Assembly (NCBI RefSeq): GCF_003172955.1 | Contig: NZ_QGKR01000137.1 | Span: 1-32,387 of the forward strand | DNA length: 32,387 nucleotides | Reading direction: 5' to 3' | DNA from: Micromonospora acroterricola | GTDB taxonomy: Bacteria; Actinomycetota; Actinomycetes; Mycobacteriales; Micromonosporaceae | Part shown: piece by piece, positions 1-8,183 of the stretch | How positions within the stretch are numbered: the stretch's first letter is position 1 | Layout of the letters: every line of letters begins with the position of its first letter | The notes under the pieces: generated by a model | Seen by the model: only the letters and a program-made list of their open reading frames with translations | Told to the model about the DNA's origin: nothing | Databases searched by the model: none | Position numbers and translations under genes: made by a program

Positions 1-39
1 TACGCGTCTCGTGTGCTCGGAGATGTGTATAAGGGACAG
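1..39. other. Sequencing adapter remnant (Nextera Read-2 / Tn5 mosaic end)
   Basis: Positions 6-39 align over their full 34 bases with the Illumina Nextera Read-2 transposase adapter, with two mismatches: T for G at 14 and G for A at 34. Positions 21-39 read AGATGTGTATAAGGGACAG, which is the 19-base Tn5 mosaic end with one change. Bases 1-5 could be the tail of an index. The sequence is AT-richer than everything around it. Genomic sequence therefore starts at about base 40, and the ATG at 13 is not a biological start. The adapter sequence is recalled from knowledge, not searched. Confidence 0.93.
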
Positions 40-3000
40 ACCCTGATCACCGGCGACACGGTCACCGTCACCACCGCGGCCGACGGCAGCACCGTCTCGA
101 CCATCCGCCGGCCGGACGGCAGCACGCCGAGCTTCCACCGCACCGTGCTCGACGGCGACACCTACGTCTACCCCGACGCCGCACTGCCCTACGTCAGCAG
201 CGGCGTGCTGGACCGGCAGCTGTTCAACGTCACCGAACTCATCGCGGACGGCTACGACGACGCGCACACCGACAGGCTGCCGCTGATCGTCACCCTGACC
301 GACGCCGCGGCCCGCAACCGCACTCGGCCCCATGTGGACGGTGCCGAACTGGTCCGGCCGCTCGACAGCGTGCGGGGCGCGGCGCTCACCCGCCAGCGTG
401 CCACCGCCGAGACGTTCTGGACCTCGCTCACCGCCGGCACGGCCCGCCGCGCGGGCGGCGCCCCGACCCTCGCCAACGGCATCGCCAAGGTCTGGCTGGA
501 CGCCCGGGTGCACGCCGACCTGAGCGAGTCCACCGCGCAGATCGGTGCCCCGGCCGTCTGGGCCGAGGGCAACACCGCCGCCGGCGTCGACGTCGCGGTG
601 CTGGACTCCGGGGCGGACGTCGAACACCCGGACCTCGCCGCGCAGATCGCCGGCAGCAGCAGCTTCGTGCCCGAAGAGCCCGACGTGCTCGACTACCAGG
701 GACACGGCACCCACGTCGCCTCGACCATCGCCGGCACCGGCGCGGCCTCGGCCGGCGCCGAGCGGGGCGTCGCCCCGGGCGCCCGGCTGCACATCGGCAA
801 GGTGCTCAACAGCGAGGGCAGCGGGCAGAACTCCTGGATCATCGCCGGCATGGAGTGGGCGGTCCGGGAGCAGAAGGCCCGGGTCGTCAACATGAGCCTC
901 GGCGGCGAGGCCACCGACGGCACCGACCCGCTGAGCCAGGCGGTCAACCAGCTCAGCGCCGAGACCGGCGCCCTCTTCGTGGTCGCCGCCGGCAACGGCG
1001 GCCCCAACTCCATCGGCAGCCCGGCCGCGGCCGACTCCGCGCTCACCGTCGGCGCCGTCGACGCCACCGACCACCTTGCCGACTTCTCCAGCCAGGGCCC
1101 ACGGGCGGGTGACGGCGGGCTCAAGCCCGAGCTGACCGCGCCCGGCGTGGACATCCTGGCCGCCCGCTCCCACTTCGTGCGGGGCGGCGGCGGGGACTAC
1201 ACGCTGATGAGCGGCACGTCGATGGCCACCCCGCACGTGGCCGGAACGGCCGCCCTGGTCGCCGCCGCGCACCCCGACTGGACCGGCCAGCGCATCAAGG
1301 AGGCGCTGGTCAGCACCGTCAAGGCGACCCCCGGGTACACCCCGTACCAGGCCGGCGCCGGCCGGGTCGACGCGGTCGCCGCGGTGCACGCCACCGTCTT
1401 CGCCACCCCGAGCGCCTACTCCGGTTTCCAGGCCTGGCCGCAGCAGCCGGGGCTGACCGTCGACCGGAAGGTCACCTACACCAACATCGGCGGCACGCCC
1501 GTCACCCTGAAGCTGGCCCTCGACGCGGCCACCGCGCCGGCCGGCCTGTTCGCCCTCTCCGCCGACACGGTCACCGTGCCCGCTGGCGGCACCGCCGCCG
1601 TGACGTTGACCGCGGCGTACGACCGGCTCCCGGTCGAGCGGCAGATCAGCGGCACGATCATCGCCACCGACGGCGCGGGTACGGTCCGTGGCCGCACCCT
1701 GATCGGCGCCAGCAAGGAGGGGCAGCGGCAGAACCTGACGCTGGTCGCCAAGGACCGGGACGGCAAGCCGCTCACCGGCAAGGTCATCCTCACCACCAAC
1801 GGTCTCTTCACCGCCGTGGACCTGCCCGAGAGCGGCACCGCCACGCTGCGGCTGCCGGTGGCGACGTGGACCGGCTGGATCGCCGGCGACGTGCGCGGCC
1901 TGCACGGGCCGCACTCCAAGGGAATGGCGCTGCTCAGCTTCACCGACGTCACGCTGGACCGGGACCGCACCGTCACCCTGGACGCGCGGGCCGCCCGGCA
2001 GGTCCGGGTCCAGGTGCCGCAGGAGGCCACCCCCAGCGCGCTGCGGCTGGACATCCACCGGTCCTTCGGGGCGAGCCTCACCGAGAGCCAGATGCTGCCC
2101 GACGCCTCGTACGACAGCATGTGGGCGCTGCCGACGGGCCGAGCGGTCACCGACGGCGAGTTCGAGTTCGGCGCCCGGTGGCGGCTGGAGCAGCCGGCGC
2201 TGACCGTCGCCGCCGGCGACCGCTCGTACGACGACCTGCTGGTGAAGCGGGCCAGCCCGGCGCTGCCGGCCGGCCGGCGCCAGCTCGACGCGGTCTACGT
2301 CGCCGACGCGTCGGCGGCCGGGCTGGCCAAGCGGCCGGTCCGGGACCGGGCGGTGGTGGTCCGGCGCAGCGACACCGTGGACATCGCCACCCAGGCGAAG
2401 GCCGCCGCGGCGGCCGGGGCGAAGTTGCTGCTGGTGGTGAACGACGGTGTGGGCCGGCTCCAGCCCTGGGACGAGAACCCGTGGAGCCCGGAGAGCCCCG
2501 CCCCGGTGACCGTGGGCACGCTCACCGCGGACGAGGGCGGGCAGCTCATCGCCGCGCTGGAGCGCGGCACGGTGCGGCTGACCGTCGACTCGCACCCGGA
2601 GACCACCTACGTGTACGACGTGGTGCACCACTGGGCCGGCGCGGTGCCGACCGACCCCAGCTACCGGCCCACCAGCCGGCAGCTCGGCCGGGCCGACGTG
2701 GAGTTCCGCAACTACCGGCAGGGCAAGGCGCTGGAGTTCCGCACCGACGTCTGGCGTGGTTGGGCGTCGAGCAACCTGGTGACCGTCCCGGCGCAGGGTC
2801 GGCGCACCGACTGGGTGACCGCCGACGCGAGGTGGATCGAGGACGCGCACATCGTCGGCGAAACCGGTCAGCACTCGATGGACGTGACCACCTACCGGGC
2901 TGGCAGGCCGAGCGCGGTCAACTGGTTCGGGCCGATCCAGCGACCCCGGATGGGCGGGTTGGGCTACGTACCGGTCCGCTACCTGGACACCGTCTACCTG

Positions 3001-3585
3001 CCCGCGCCCGGCTGGGGCGACGGGGGTGGCCACATCGGCGATGCCTACGCCAACTTCGACATGGTCAACCGGACCACCCTCTACCAGGGCGACAAGGAGC
3101 TGAACTGGGGTAACGCCGAGTACCTCCGGGTCTCCGGCCTGGCTGAGCAGCGCCTGCCGTACCGGCTGGTGGTGGAGAACGACCGGGCGGCGTGGACCAA
3201 CCCGTACTCCCGGCAGACCCGCACCGAGTGGGGCTTCAGCTCGGCGGTCACGGGGACGGAGACGTCCGAGGTGCTGCCGATGATCCAGCTGGACTACCAG
3301 GTGGCCATCGACCGGGACGGCAGGGCGTCACGGCGGGCGCCGCTCACCGTGGTCGCCTCCCAGCTGCCCGGCGTTCCGGGCACCGTCGGCGCGGTGACCC
3401 TCGAGGTCTCCTACGACGATGGGGCGACCTGGCAGAAGCCCCGGCTCACCCGGCACGGCGACGGCTGGCGCACCTCCCTCGCCGCACCGGCGAAGGCCGG
3501 CTTCGTCAGCCTGCGGACCACCGCACGGGACGCCGCCGGCAACACCGTGAGCCAGAGCATCACCCGGGCGTTCGGCCTGCGCTGA
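40..3585 (+). CDS. S8 family serine peptidase, secreted type, 5'-truncated
   Basis: This is a subtilisin-like endopeptidase. The catalytic triad is visible: Asp in AVLDSGAD (codon 604-606), His in GHGTHVAS (first His, codon 703-705) and Ser in GTSMATPHVAG (codon 1219-1221). The oxyanion-hole Asn lies in AAGNGGPN (994-996). The protein opens with TLITGDTVTV, a motif found just after the signal peptide in large actinomycete S8 proteases, so the signal peptide and start codon are missing. A prodomain-like region precedes the catalytic domain. After it come beta-rich repeats and a PA-like insert (about 2280-2610), and the end resembles a bacterial Ig-like domain. The visible length is 1181 residues. 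Such enzymes are usually exported and degrade extracellular protein; the substrate is unknown. The gene converges on the acyltransferase downstream, with a shared hairpin between them. Confidence 0.93.
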   Translation, partial: TLITGDTVTVTTAADGSTVSTIRRPDGSTPSFHRTVLDGDTYVYPDAALPYVSSGVLDRQLFNVTELIADGYDDAHTDRLPLIVTLTDAAARNRTRPHVDGAELVRPLDSVRGAALTRQRATAETFWTSLTAGTARRAGGAPTLANGIAKVWLDARVHADLSESTAQIGAPAVWAEGNTAAGVDVAVLDSGADVEHPDLAAQIAGSSSFVPEEPDVLDYQGHGTHVASTIAGTGAASAGAERGVAPGARLHIGKVLNSEGSGQNSWIIAGMEWAVREQKARVVNMSLGGEATDGTDPLSQAVNQLSAETGALFVVAAGNGGPNSIGSPAAADSALTVGAVDATDHLADFSSQGPRAGDGGLKPELTAPGVDILAARSHFVRGGGGDYTLMSGTSMATPHVAGTAALVAAAHPDWTGQRIKEALVSTVKATPGYTPYQAGAGRVDAVAAVHATVFATPSAYSGFQAWPQQPGLTVDRKVTYTNIGGTPVTLKLALDAATAPAGLFALSADTVTVPAGGTAAVTLTAAYDRLPVERQISGTIIATDGAGTVRGRTLIGASKEGQRQNLTLVAKDRDGKPLTGKVILTTNGLFTAVDLPESGTATLRLPVATWTGWIAGDVRGLHGPHSKGMALLSFTDVTLDRDRTVTLDARAARQVRVQVPQEATPSALRLDIHRSFGASLTESQMLPDASYDSMWALPTGRAVTDGEFEFGARWRLEQPALTVAAGDRSYDDLLVKRASPALPAGRRQLDAVYVADASAAGLAKRPVRDRAVVVRRSDTVDIATQAKAAAAAGAKLLLVVNDGVGRLQPWDENPWSPESPAPVTVGTLTADEGGQLIAALERGTVRLTVDSHPETTYVYDVVHHWAGAVPTDPSYRPTSRQLGRADVEFRNYRQGKALEFRTDVWRGWASSNLVTVPAQGRRTDWVTADARWIEDAHIVGETGQHSMDVTTYRAGRPSAVNWFGPIQRPRMGGLGYVPVRYLDTVYLPAPGWGDGGGHIGDAYANFDMVNRTTLYQGDKELNWGNAEYLRVSGLAEQRLPYRLVVENDRAAWTNPYSRQTRTEWGFSSAVTGTETSEVLPMIQLDYQVAIDRDGRASRRAPLTVVASQLPGVPGTVGAVTLEVSYDDGATWQKPRLTRHGDGWRTSLAAPAKAGFVSLRTTARDAAGNTVSQSITRAFGLR

Positions 3586-3595
3586 CGCCACGATC

Positions 3596-3642
3596 ACCGG
3601 CCGCCGGTCGGGGTGCCCCACGCGCCCCGCCCGGCGGCCGGT
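3596..3642. terminator. Bidirectional hairpin between convergent genes
   Basis: ACCGGCCGCCGG (3596-3607) and CCGGCGGCCGGT (3631-3642) are perfect 12-base inverted arms. The 23-base loop contains a smaller GGGG-TG-CCCC hairpin. There is no U-tract, as is common for actinomycete terminators. It sits 10 bases after the peptidase stop and 12 bases beyond the stop of the convergent acyltransferase gene, so it could end both transcripts. Confidence 0.7.
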
Positions 3643-3654
3643 TCCGTTCCCGCG

Positions 3655-4227
3655 TCAGCCGGTGCGCGCCGACCGGTCGAGGAAGAGCAGCCGGGCGCGC
3701 TTCTCCGGCAGGTCGATGAGCGGACCGGGCCGGAAGCCGCTGCGCACGAACCGCTCGATGGCCTTGTCGTTGCGGGCGTCCGGCTCCATGACGACCCGCA
3801 GCCGGGCCGGGTCGGCGAGGACGAAGTCCAGGATCGCGCCGAACAACGCGCCGGTGAAGCCGTGCTCGACCGTGGCCGGTGGCCCGATCAGCAGGTGCAG
3901 GCCGACGTCGCCCGGGCGGACGTCGTAGCACTCGCCGACCGGGTCGGCCTCGGGCTGGTAGGTCTGCGCCAGCGCCACCGGCACGCCGTCGCGGTGCACC
4001 AGGTACGCGTGGTGCGTGTCGAGCGAGTCCAGGTACGCGTAGATATCGTGCACCCGCTCACGGCTCGCCTCGCGCATCCCCCAGAACCGGGCCCGCTCCT
4101 CGGTGACCCAGGCGTGCAGCAGGTCGACGTCCTCGTCCGGCCGCACCGGCCGGACGGTCACCACCCCGAACCCGCGTACGTCCCGCCGGTAGTGGTGCGG
4201 GTCCTGCGTGGTCGCGTCAGTGCCCAT
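3655..4227 (-). CDS. GNAT N-acyltransferase, IucB/RhbD siderophore type
   Basis: A 190-residue acyl-CoA-dependent acyltransferase of the family that acylates N-hydroxylated diamines in hydroxamate siderophore synthesis. It is a clear paralogue of desC (13499-14119). Both share LLHAWVT near the N-terminus, a PGDVG-[LM]-H strand, an HGFT helix, ADPA..RVV.EPD.RN and a GF near the end. The ATG is preceded by GAGGAGCGAG, a good ribosome site, and the start overlaps the end of the penicillin-acylase gene by 11 bases. It is the last gene of the iron-box operon. It may supply a second acyl group for variant desferrioxamines or act on the acylase product. Genes like this are sometimes called desH, but I am not certain of that name. 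Substrate specificity is inferred. Confidence 0.85.
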   Translation of the reverse strand: MGTDATTQDPHHYRRDVRGFGVVTVRPVRPDEDVDLLHAWVTEERARFWGMREASRERVHDIYAYLDSLDTHHAYLVHRDGVPVALAQTYQPEADPVGECYDVRPGDVGLHLLIGPPATVEHGFTGALFGAILDFVLADPARLRVVMEPDARNDKAIERFVRSGFRPGPLIDLPEKRARLLFLDRSARTG

Positions 4228-6304
4228 CTCGCTCCTCGGTGAGCTGGTCCCAGTCCGTGGTAACCGACAGTAGCGTCCCGTCCAGCCAGGCTCGGCTCTG
4301 GTCGTCGTGGTGCGGGTCGCCGGGCACCCCGCAGGCGCCCAGCGGCACCACCCAGAGGCTGTCCTCGCGCCGGGCCAGGTCCCAGACGTAGCGCGCCGCC
4401 GGCCCCCGGAAGCACCGGTGGGTCACCCCGGGCACGCTGGAGGTGGACAGCACGCAGTCGTGATCGCCGGCGAGCCGGGGACCGGGCCCGGCGTCCGCGT
4501 CGGGCAGCGCCCGCCACGGCGCCAGCCGGTGCAGGTCGCCCCAGGGCACCCGTCCGTCCGCCGCGCCCGCGCAACCGGCGACCTCCTCGGCCGCCGCGCG
4601 GACCAGCGCGGCCACGTCCAGGCCCGGCAGCTCGGCGGCGCCGAGCAGGTGCGCCAGCGCGTAGCCGACCCGCGAGGTCAGCGCCAACCAGGGCGCGAAC
4701 ACCTCGGGGTACGCGGGCGGCTCGGCCAGCGCGGCCAACGCCGGGTGGGCGGCCAGCCGGCGTACGACGGCCGCCCGCAGGGTGGCGAAGTCCGCGGCGT
4801 CGGTGCTGTCTTCGGCCATCCGCCGGTCCCAGCGCAGCAGACGGTCACGCAGCGCGGCGGCGTCCGGCCCGAGCCCGGTCAGTCCGGCCAGCACCGCCAG
4901 CAGCGGAGCGGCCGACCCCAGGTACGTGTCGGTGTGCACGGCGGCCAGCGCCTCGGCCGTCCAGTCCCGCCCGGAGTCGAGCAGTTCGGTGATCCGGCGC
5001 GCCCGGTGCGGCGGCGCGAACTCGACCCCGAGTGGCGCCGCGAGCCCCCGCTCGTTGGCCATCACCGCGCGGCCGACCACCTCGGCCCGGGGCAGCGGCG
5101 CGTACCAGCCGCGCCAGGTGTGCTCCGCCCGCCACGCCGGCACCACCCTGCGGCCGTTCTCCGGGCTCCGCACCGGCACCACCCCGGCGACCCGGTGCAG
5201 CAGCCCGCCGGCGGTGTCCGCCGCCTGCACCACGTTGACCGGCTCCACCCAGTGCCGAAGCGCCCGGTCGACGTCGGCCACGTTGCGCGCGCGCAGCAGC
5301 TCGGGCAGCGCCGCGAAGCCGAGTTCGGCGCGGACCCGGGGCGGGTAGCGGAGGCTGACGGCGGTGGGCTCGTCCGGCCCGCCGGCGATCACCGGGCCCC
5401 GGTCGGTCTCCACCACCTCGACCTCGACCGGGTCCGCCCCGGCCACCTCGATCGTCTCGACGTGCGAGCGCGTGGCTTCCCAGCCGTCCGGGCCGAACGC
5501 CTGCACCGCCTCGCCCTGCCGGCGCAGCCGCTCGGTGTACACGTCCTGGTAGTCGGCCATCGCGTTGGTGATCGCCCAGGCCACCGGCCCGGCGTGCGCG
5601 AAGTGCGCGATGCCCGGCACGCCCGGCATCGCCAGCCCGACCACGTCGTACTCCGGGCAGGCCAGCCGGATCTGCTGGTAGACGCCGGGGTCCTCGATGA
5701 ACCGGTGGGGGTCGCCGGCGAGCAGCGCTGCGCCGGTGCCGGTCCGCTCGGCGGCGAGCAGCCACCCGTTGCTGCCGGCGACGGCCGGTCCGTCCGTGGC
5801 GAACAGGTCGATGGCGGCCGGGCCGAGCCGGTGAGCCACGTGCTCGCGCCAGAGCTTGCTGGGGAACCCGGCGAACAGGATGTGGTGGCCCAGCCAGACC
5901 GCCAGCGGCGTCCACGGCTGCCACCGGCCGGGAGCGAGCCCGGTGGCGGCGAACTCGGGCGCCCGTGCCGCCCCGTCGGCGAGGCCGGCGTTCACCCCGG
6001 CCACGTACGCGCCCACCCATTCGGCGGTCGCCGGGTCGAGCGCGGCGTGACAGCGGCGGGCGGTGTCGTCGAGCCGGACCTGCCGGGCGAACCGGTCCCA
6101 GGCGAGCGCCTCGGCCCCGAGGAAGGCGGCGGTGGTGCCCTGCGCCCGGTGCCGTTCCACCTCGATCTGCCACGCCCGGTCGTACGCGGTCACCCGGCCC
6201 TGCGCCGCCGCCAGGGCGAGCGGGTCGTCGGCCCGCAGGTGCGGCACACCCCACCGGTCGCGGAACCGCCCGGCGCCGCCGTTCCCGCTGGTTCGCTCGC
6301 TCAC
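4217..6304 (-). CDS. desG: Penicillin-acylase (Ntn hydrolase) family protein, DesG-like
   Basis: A 695-residue member of the penicillin amidase family. In this family an internal Ser, freed by autoproteolysis, becomes the N-terminal nucleophile that hydrolyses or transfers amides. The cleavage site is VAG-SNGW with nucleophile Ser178. It is followed by the usual GDPHRF segment and a MPGVPGIAHFAHAGPVAWAIT-like stretch. No signal peptide is visible, so a cytoplasmic location is likely, unlike secreted penicillin acylases. The GTG start overlaps the upstream ATPase stop as GTGA; the open frame continues upstream to 6781 only by chance. It sits between the siderophore importer genes and a DesC-like acyltransferase. 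A penicillin amidase named desG has been proposed to introduce aryl-acyl groups into desferrioxamines, which fits here. The exact reaction (acyl transfer or hydrolysis) is not settled by sequence. Confidence 0.85.
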   Translation of the reverse strand: MSERTSGNGGAGRFRDRWGVPHLRADDPLALAAAQGRVTAYDRAWQIEVERHRAQGTTAAFLGAEALAWDRFARQVRLDDTARRCHAALDPATAEWVGAYVAGVNAGLADGAARAPEFAATGLAPGRWQPWTPLAVWLGHHILFAGFPSKLWREHVAHRLGPAAIDLFATDGPAVAGSNGWLLAAERTGTGAALLAGDPHRFIEDPGVYQQIRLACPEYDVVGLAMPGVPGIAHFAHAGPVAWAITNAMADYQDVYTERLRRQGEAVQAFGPDGWEATRSHVETIEVAGADPVEVEVVETDRGPVIAGGPDEPTAVSLRYPPRVRAELGFAALPELLRARNVADVDRALRHWVEPVNVVQAADTAGGLLHRVAGVVPVRSPENGRRVVPAWRAEHTWRGWYAPLPRAEVVGRAVMANERGLAAPLGVEFAPPHRARRITELLDSGRDWTAEALAAVHTDTYLGSAAPLLAVLAGLTGLGPDAAALRDRLLRWDRRMAEDSTDAADFATLRAAVVRRLAAHPALAALAEPPAYPEVFAPWLALTSRVGYALAHLLGAAELPGLDVAALVRAAAEEVAGCAGAADGRVPWGDLHRLAPWRALPDADAGPGPRLAGDHDCVLSTSSVPGVTHRCFRGPAARYVWDLARREDSLWVVPLGACGVPGDPHHDDQSRAWLDGTLLSVTTDWDQLTEERDGH

Positions 6305-7125
6305 GCCGGCTCCGGGGCGAGCACCGTGGCCCGACGACGGGCGGCCGGAACGACCAGCGGGGTGCCGGTCTCCGGATCGTCGATCACGCGGCAGGGCAGC
6401 CCGAACACCTCGGCCACCAGGTCGGCGGTGACCACCGAGGCCGGCTCGCCGGCGGCCACCACCCGCCCGTCGCGCATCGCGATCAGGTGGGTGGCGTAGC
6501 GGGCGGCGTGGTTCAGGTCGTGCAGCACCGCGACCAGCGTGCGCCCCTGCTCCTCGTGCAGCCGGGCGCAGAGGTCCAGGATCTCGATCTGGTGGGCGAT
6601 GTCGAGGTACGTCGTCGGCTCGTCGAGCAGCAGCAGCGGGGTCTGCTGGGCCAGTGCCATGGCGATCCAGACGCGCTGCCGCTGGCCGCCGGAGAGCTCG
6701 TCCACCGGCCGGTCGGCGAGGTCGTCGACCCCGGTGGCGGCCATCGACTCCTCGACCACCCGCTCGTCCTCGCGGGACCACTGCCGCAGCAGCCCCTGGT
6801 GGGGGTAGCGGCCCCGGGCGACCAGTTCGGCGACGCTGATGCCGTCCGGCGCGATGGACGTCTGCGGCAGCAGGCCGAGGGTGCGGGCCACCTTCCGGGC
6901 GGGCAGGTCGTGGATGTCGCGCCCGTCCAGCAGCACGGCGCCAGCGGTCGGACGCAGCATCCGGGACAGCGCCCGCAGCAGAGTCGACTTGCCGCAGGCG
7001 TTCGGACCGATGATGACCGTGAACGACCGGTCGGGCACGGCCACGGTCAGGTCCTCGGCGATGGTGCGCCGGTCGTAGGCGAGGGTCATCGCGGTCCCGC
7101 CGAGCCGGGAACTGCCGGGTTGCAT
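6301..7125 (-). CDS. Ferric-siderophore ABC transporter ATP-binding protein (FepC/FhuC type)
   Basis: A 274-residue ATPase that powers import of ferric siderophore. Walker A is GPNACGKST (40-48), the Q-loop Gln is at 88, the signature LSGGQ is at 144-148, Walker B LLLLDEP is at 164-170, and the switch His is at 202 in LHDLNHAARY. LHDLNHAARYA and TTYLDIAHQIE are typical of the iron-siderophore branch. The ATG is preceded by GAAGGAGC at good spacing. The gene follows the two permeases after a 29-base gap and overlaps the acylase gene by four bases. Its partners are the permeases at 7155-9304 and, most likely, the lipoprotein DesE encoded divergently. Confidence 0.94.
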   Translation of the reverse strand: MQPGSSRLGGTAMTLAYDRRTIAEDLTVAVPDRSFTVIIGPNACGKSTLLRALSRMLRPTAGAVLLDGRDIHDLPARKVARTLGLLPQTSIAPDGISVAELVARGRYPHQGLLRQWSREDERVVEESMAATGVDDLADRPVDELSGGQRQRVWIAMALAQQTPLLLLDEPTTYLDIAHQIEILDLCARLHEEQGRTLVAVLHDLNHAARYATHLIAMRDGRVVAAGEPASVVTADLVAEVFGLPCRVIDDPETGTPLVVPAARRRATVLAPEPA

Positions 7126-7154
7126 GGGTGCTCCTTCGATCGCGTCGCGGGTGC

Positions 7155-8183
7155 TCACAGCCGGCCCGCCCGGCGTTCCATCGCCAGCAGCCAGACCAGG
7201 TAGCCGCCGCCGATCACCCCGGTCACCACACCGACCGGAAGCTGGTGCTCGGTGAACGCGCGCTGGGCCAGCAGGTCGGCGCCGACCAGCAGCGCCGCGC
7301 CGACCGCCATCGACGGCAGCAGGTTCGGGCCGGGCGCCCGGGTCAGCCGCTTCGCCACGTGCGGCGCGACGAGCGCCACGAACGACACCGGGCCGGCCGC
7401 CGCCGCCGCGAACGAGACGAGCAGCACCGCGGCGGCGAGCAGCACCAGGCGCAGCCGGCGCACCGGCACGCCGAGGGCGCTGGACGTGTCGTCGCCCAGT
7501 TCCATCATCCGCAGCGCCGGCGCGCAGCCGACGAGGACCAGCGGCGCCAGGACGGCCATGACAACGAGCAGTGGCCCGGCGTTGGCCCAGCCCCGCCCGT
7601 CCAGGCTGCCGGTGAGCCAGAGCACCGCGCGGGCGGCGTCCATCAGCGGCGCCCGGGTCAACAGGTAGCCGTTGACGCCGGTGAGGATCGCCGCGACGCC
7701 GATGCCGACCAGGATCAGCCGGTAGCCGTGCACCCCGCGTCGCCAGGCCAGCGCGTAGATCACCAGGCCGGTGCCGAGCCCGCCGGCCACCGCCGCGCCG
7801 GCCAGCGCCAGACTGCCGCCGCCGAGGACGACCACCACCAGCGCGCCCGTCGACGCCCCCTGGGTGAAGCCGAGCACGTCGGGGCTGCCCAGCGGGTTGC
7901 GCACGAGCGACTGGAACACGGTGCCGGCCAGGGCCAGCGCCGCGCCGACCAGCAGCGCGGTGACCAGCCGGGGCAGCCGCAGCTCGTGCACGATGAACTG
8001 CTCCGCCGCGGTGCCACCGCCGGTCAGCGTGCGCAGCACGTCGGCCGGGCCCATCGGGTAGTCGCCGCTGCCCAGGACGACCAGGCCCAGCCCGGCGGCG
8101 AGCAGCGCGGCGCCGGCGCCGACGGCCAGCGCGCGGGGGCGGAACCGCAGGGAGAGCCCCCCGGGGGTACGGATGACGCTCAC
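7155..8183 (-). CDS. Iron-siderophore ABC permease (FecCD family), second subunit
   Basis: A 342-residue polytopic membrane protein of the BtuC/FecCD family. It starts with a basic stretch (RFRPRALAVG) and a first membrane helix. Family markers are visible: LRLPRLVTALLVGAALALAG, then FQSLVRNPLGSPDVLGFTQGAS, and later GPVSFVALVAPHVAKRL. The length is normal for the family. The GTG start overlaps the stop of the first permease gene as GTGA, so the two subunits are translationally coupled, consistent with a heterodimeric channel. It imports ferric siderophore across the cytoplasmic membrane together with the ATPase encoded next. Confidence 0.94.
   Translation of the reverse strand: MSVIRTPGGLSLRFRPRALAVGAGAALLAAGLGLVVLGSGDYPMGPADVLRTLTGGGTAAEQFIVHELRLPRLVTALLVGAALALAGTVFQSLVRNPLGSPDVLGFTQGASTGALVVVVLGGGSLALAGAAVAGGLGTGLVIYALAWRRGVHGYRLILVGIGVAAILTGVNGYLLTRAPLMDAARAVLWLTGSLDGRGWANAGPLLVVMAVLAPLVLVGCAPALRMMELGDDTSSALGVPVRRLRLVLLAAAVLLVSFAAAAAGPVSFVALVAPHVAKRLTRAPGPNLLPSMAVGAALLVGADLLAQRAFTEHQLPVGVVTGVIGGGYLVWLLAMERRAGRL

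Noticed and set aside
4307..6499. Long plus-strand open frame (730 codons) opposite the acylase and ATPase genes
   Set aside because: It is antisense to two genes with full catalytic motifs. Its composition (Arg/Gly/Pro/His-rich) is typical of shadow frames in very GC-rich DNA.
6305..6781. N-terminal extension of the penicillin-acylase frame
   Set aside because: It lies within the ABC ATPase gene in another frame and has no family similarity. The GTG at 6304 in a GTGA overlap is the sensible start.
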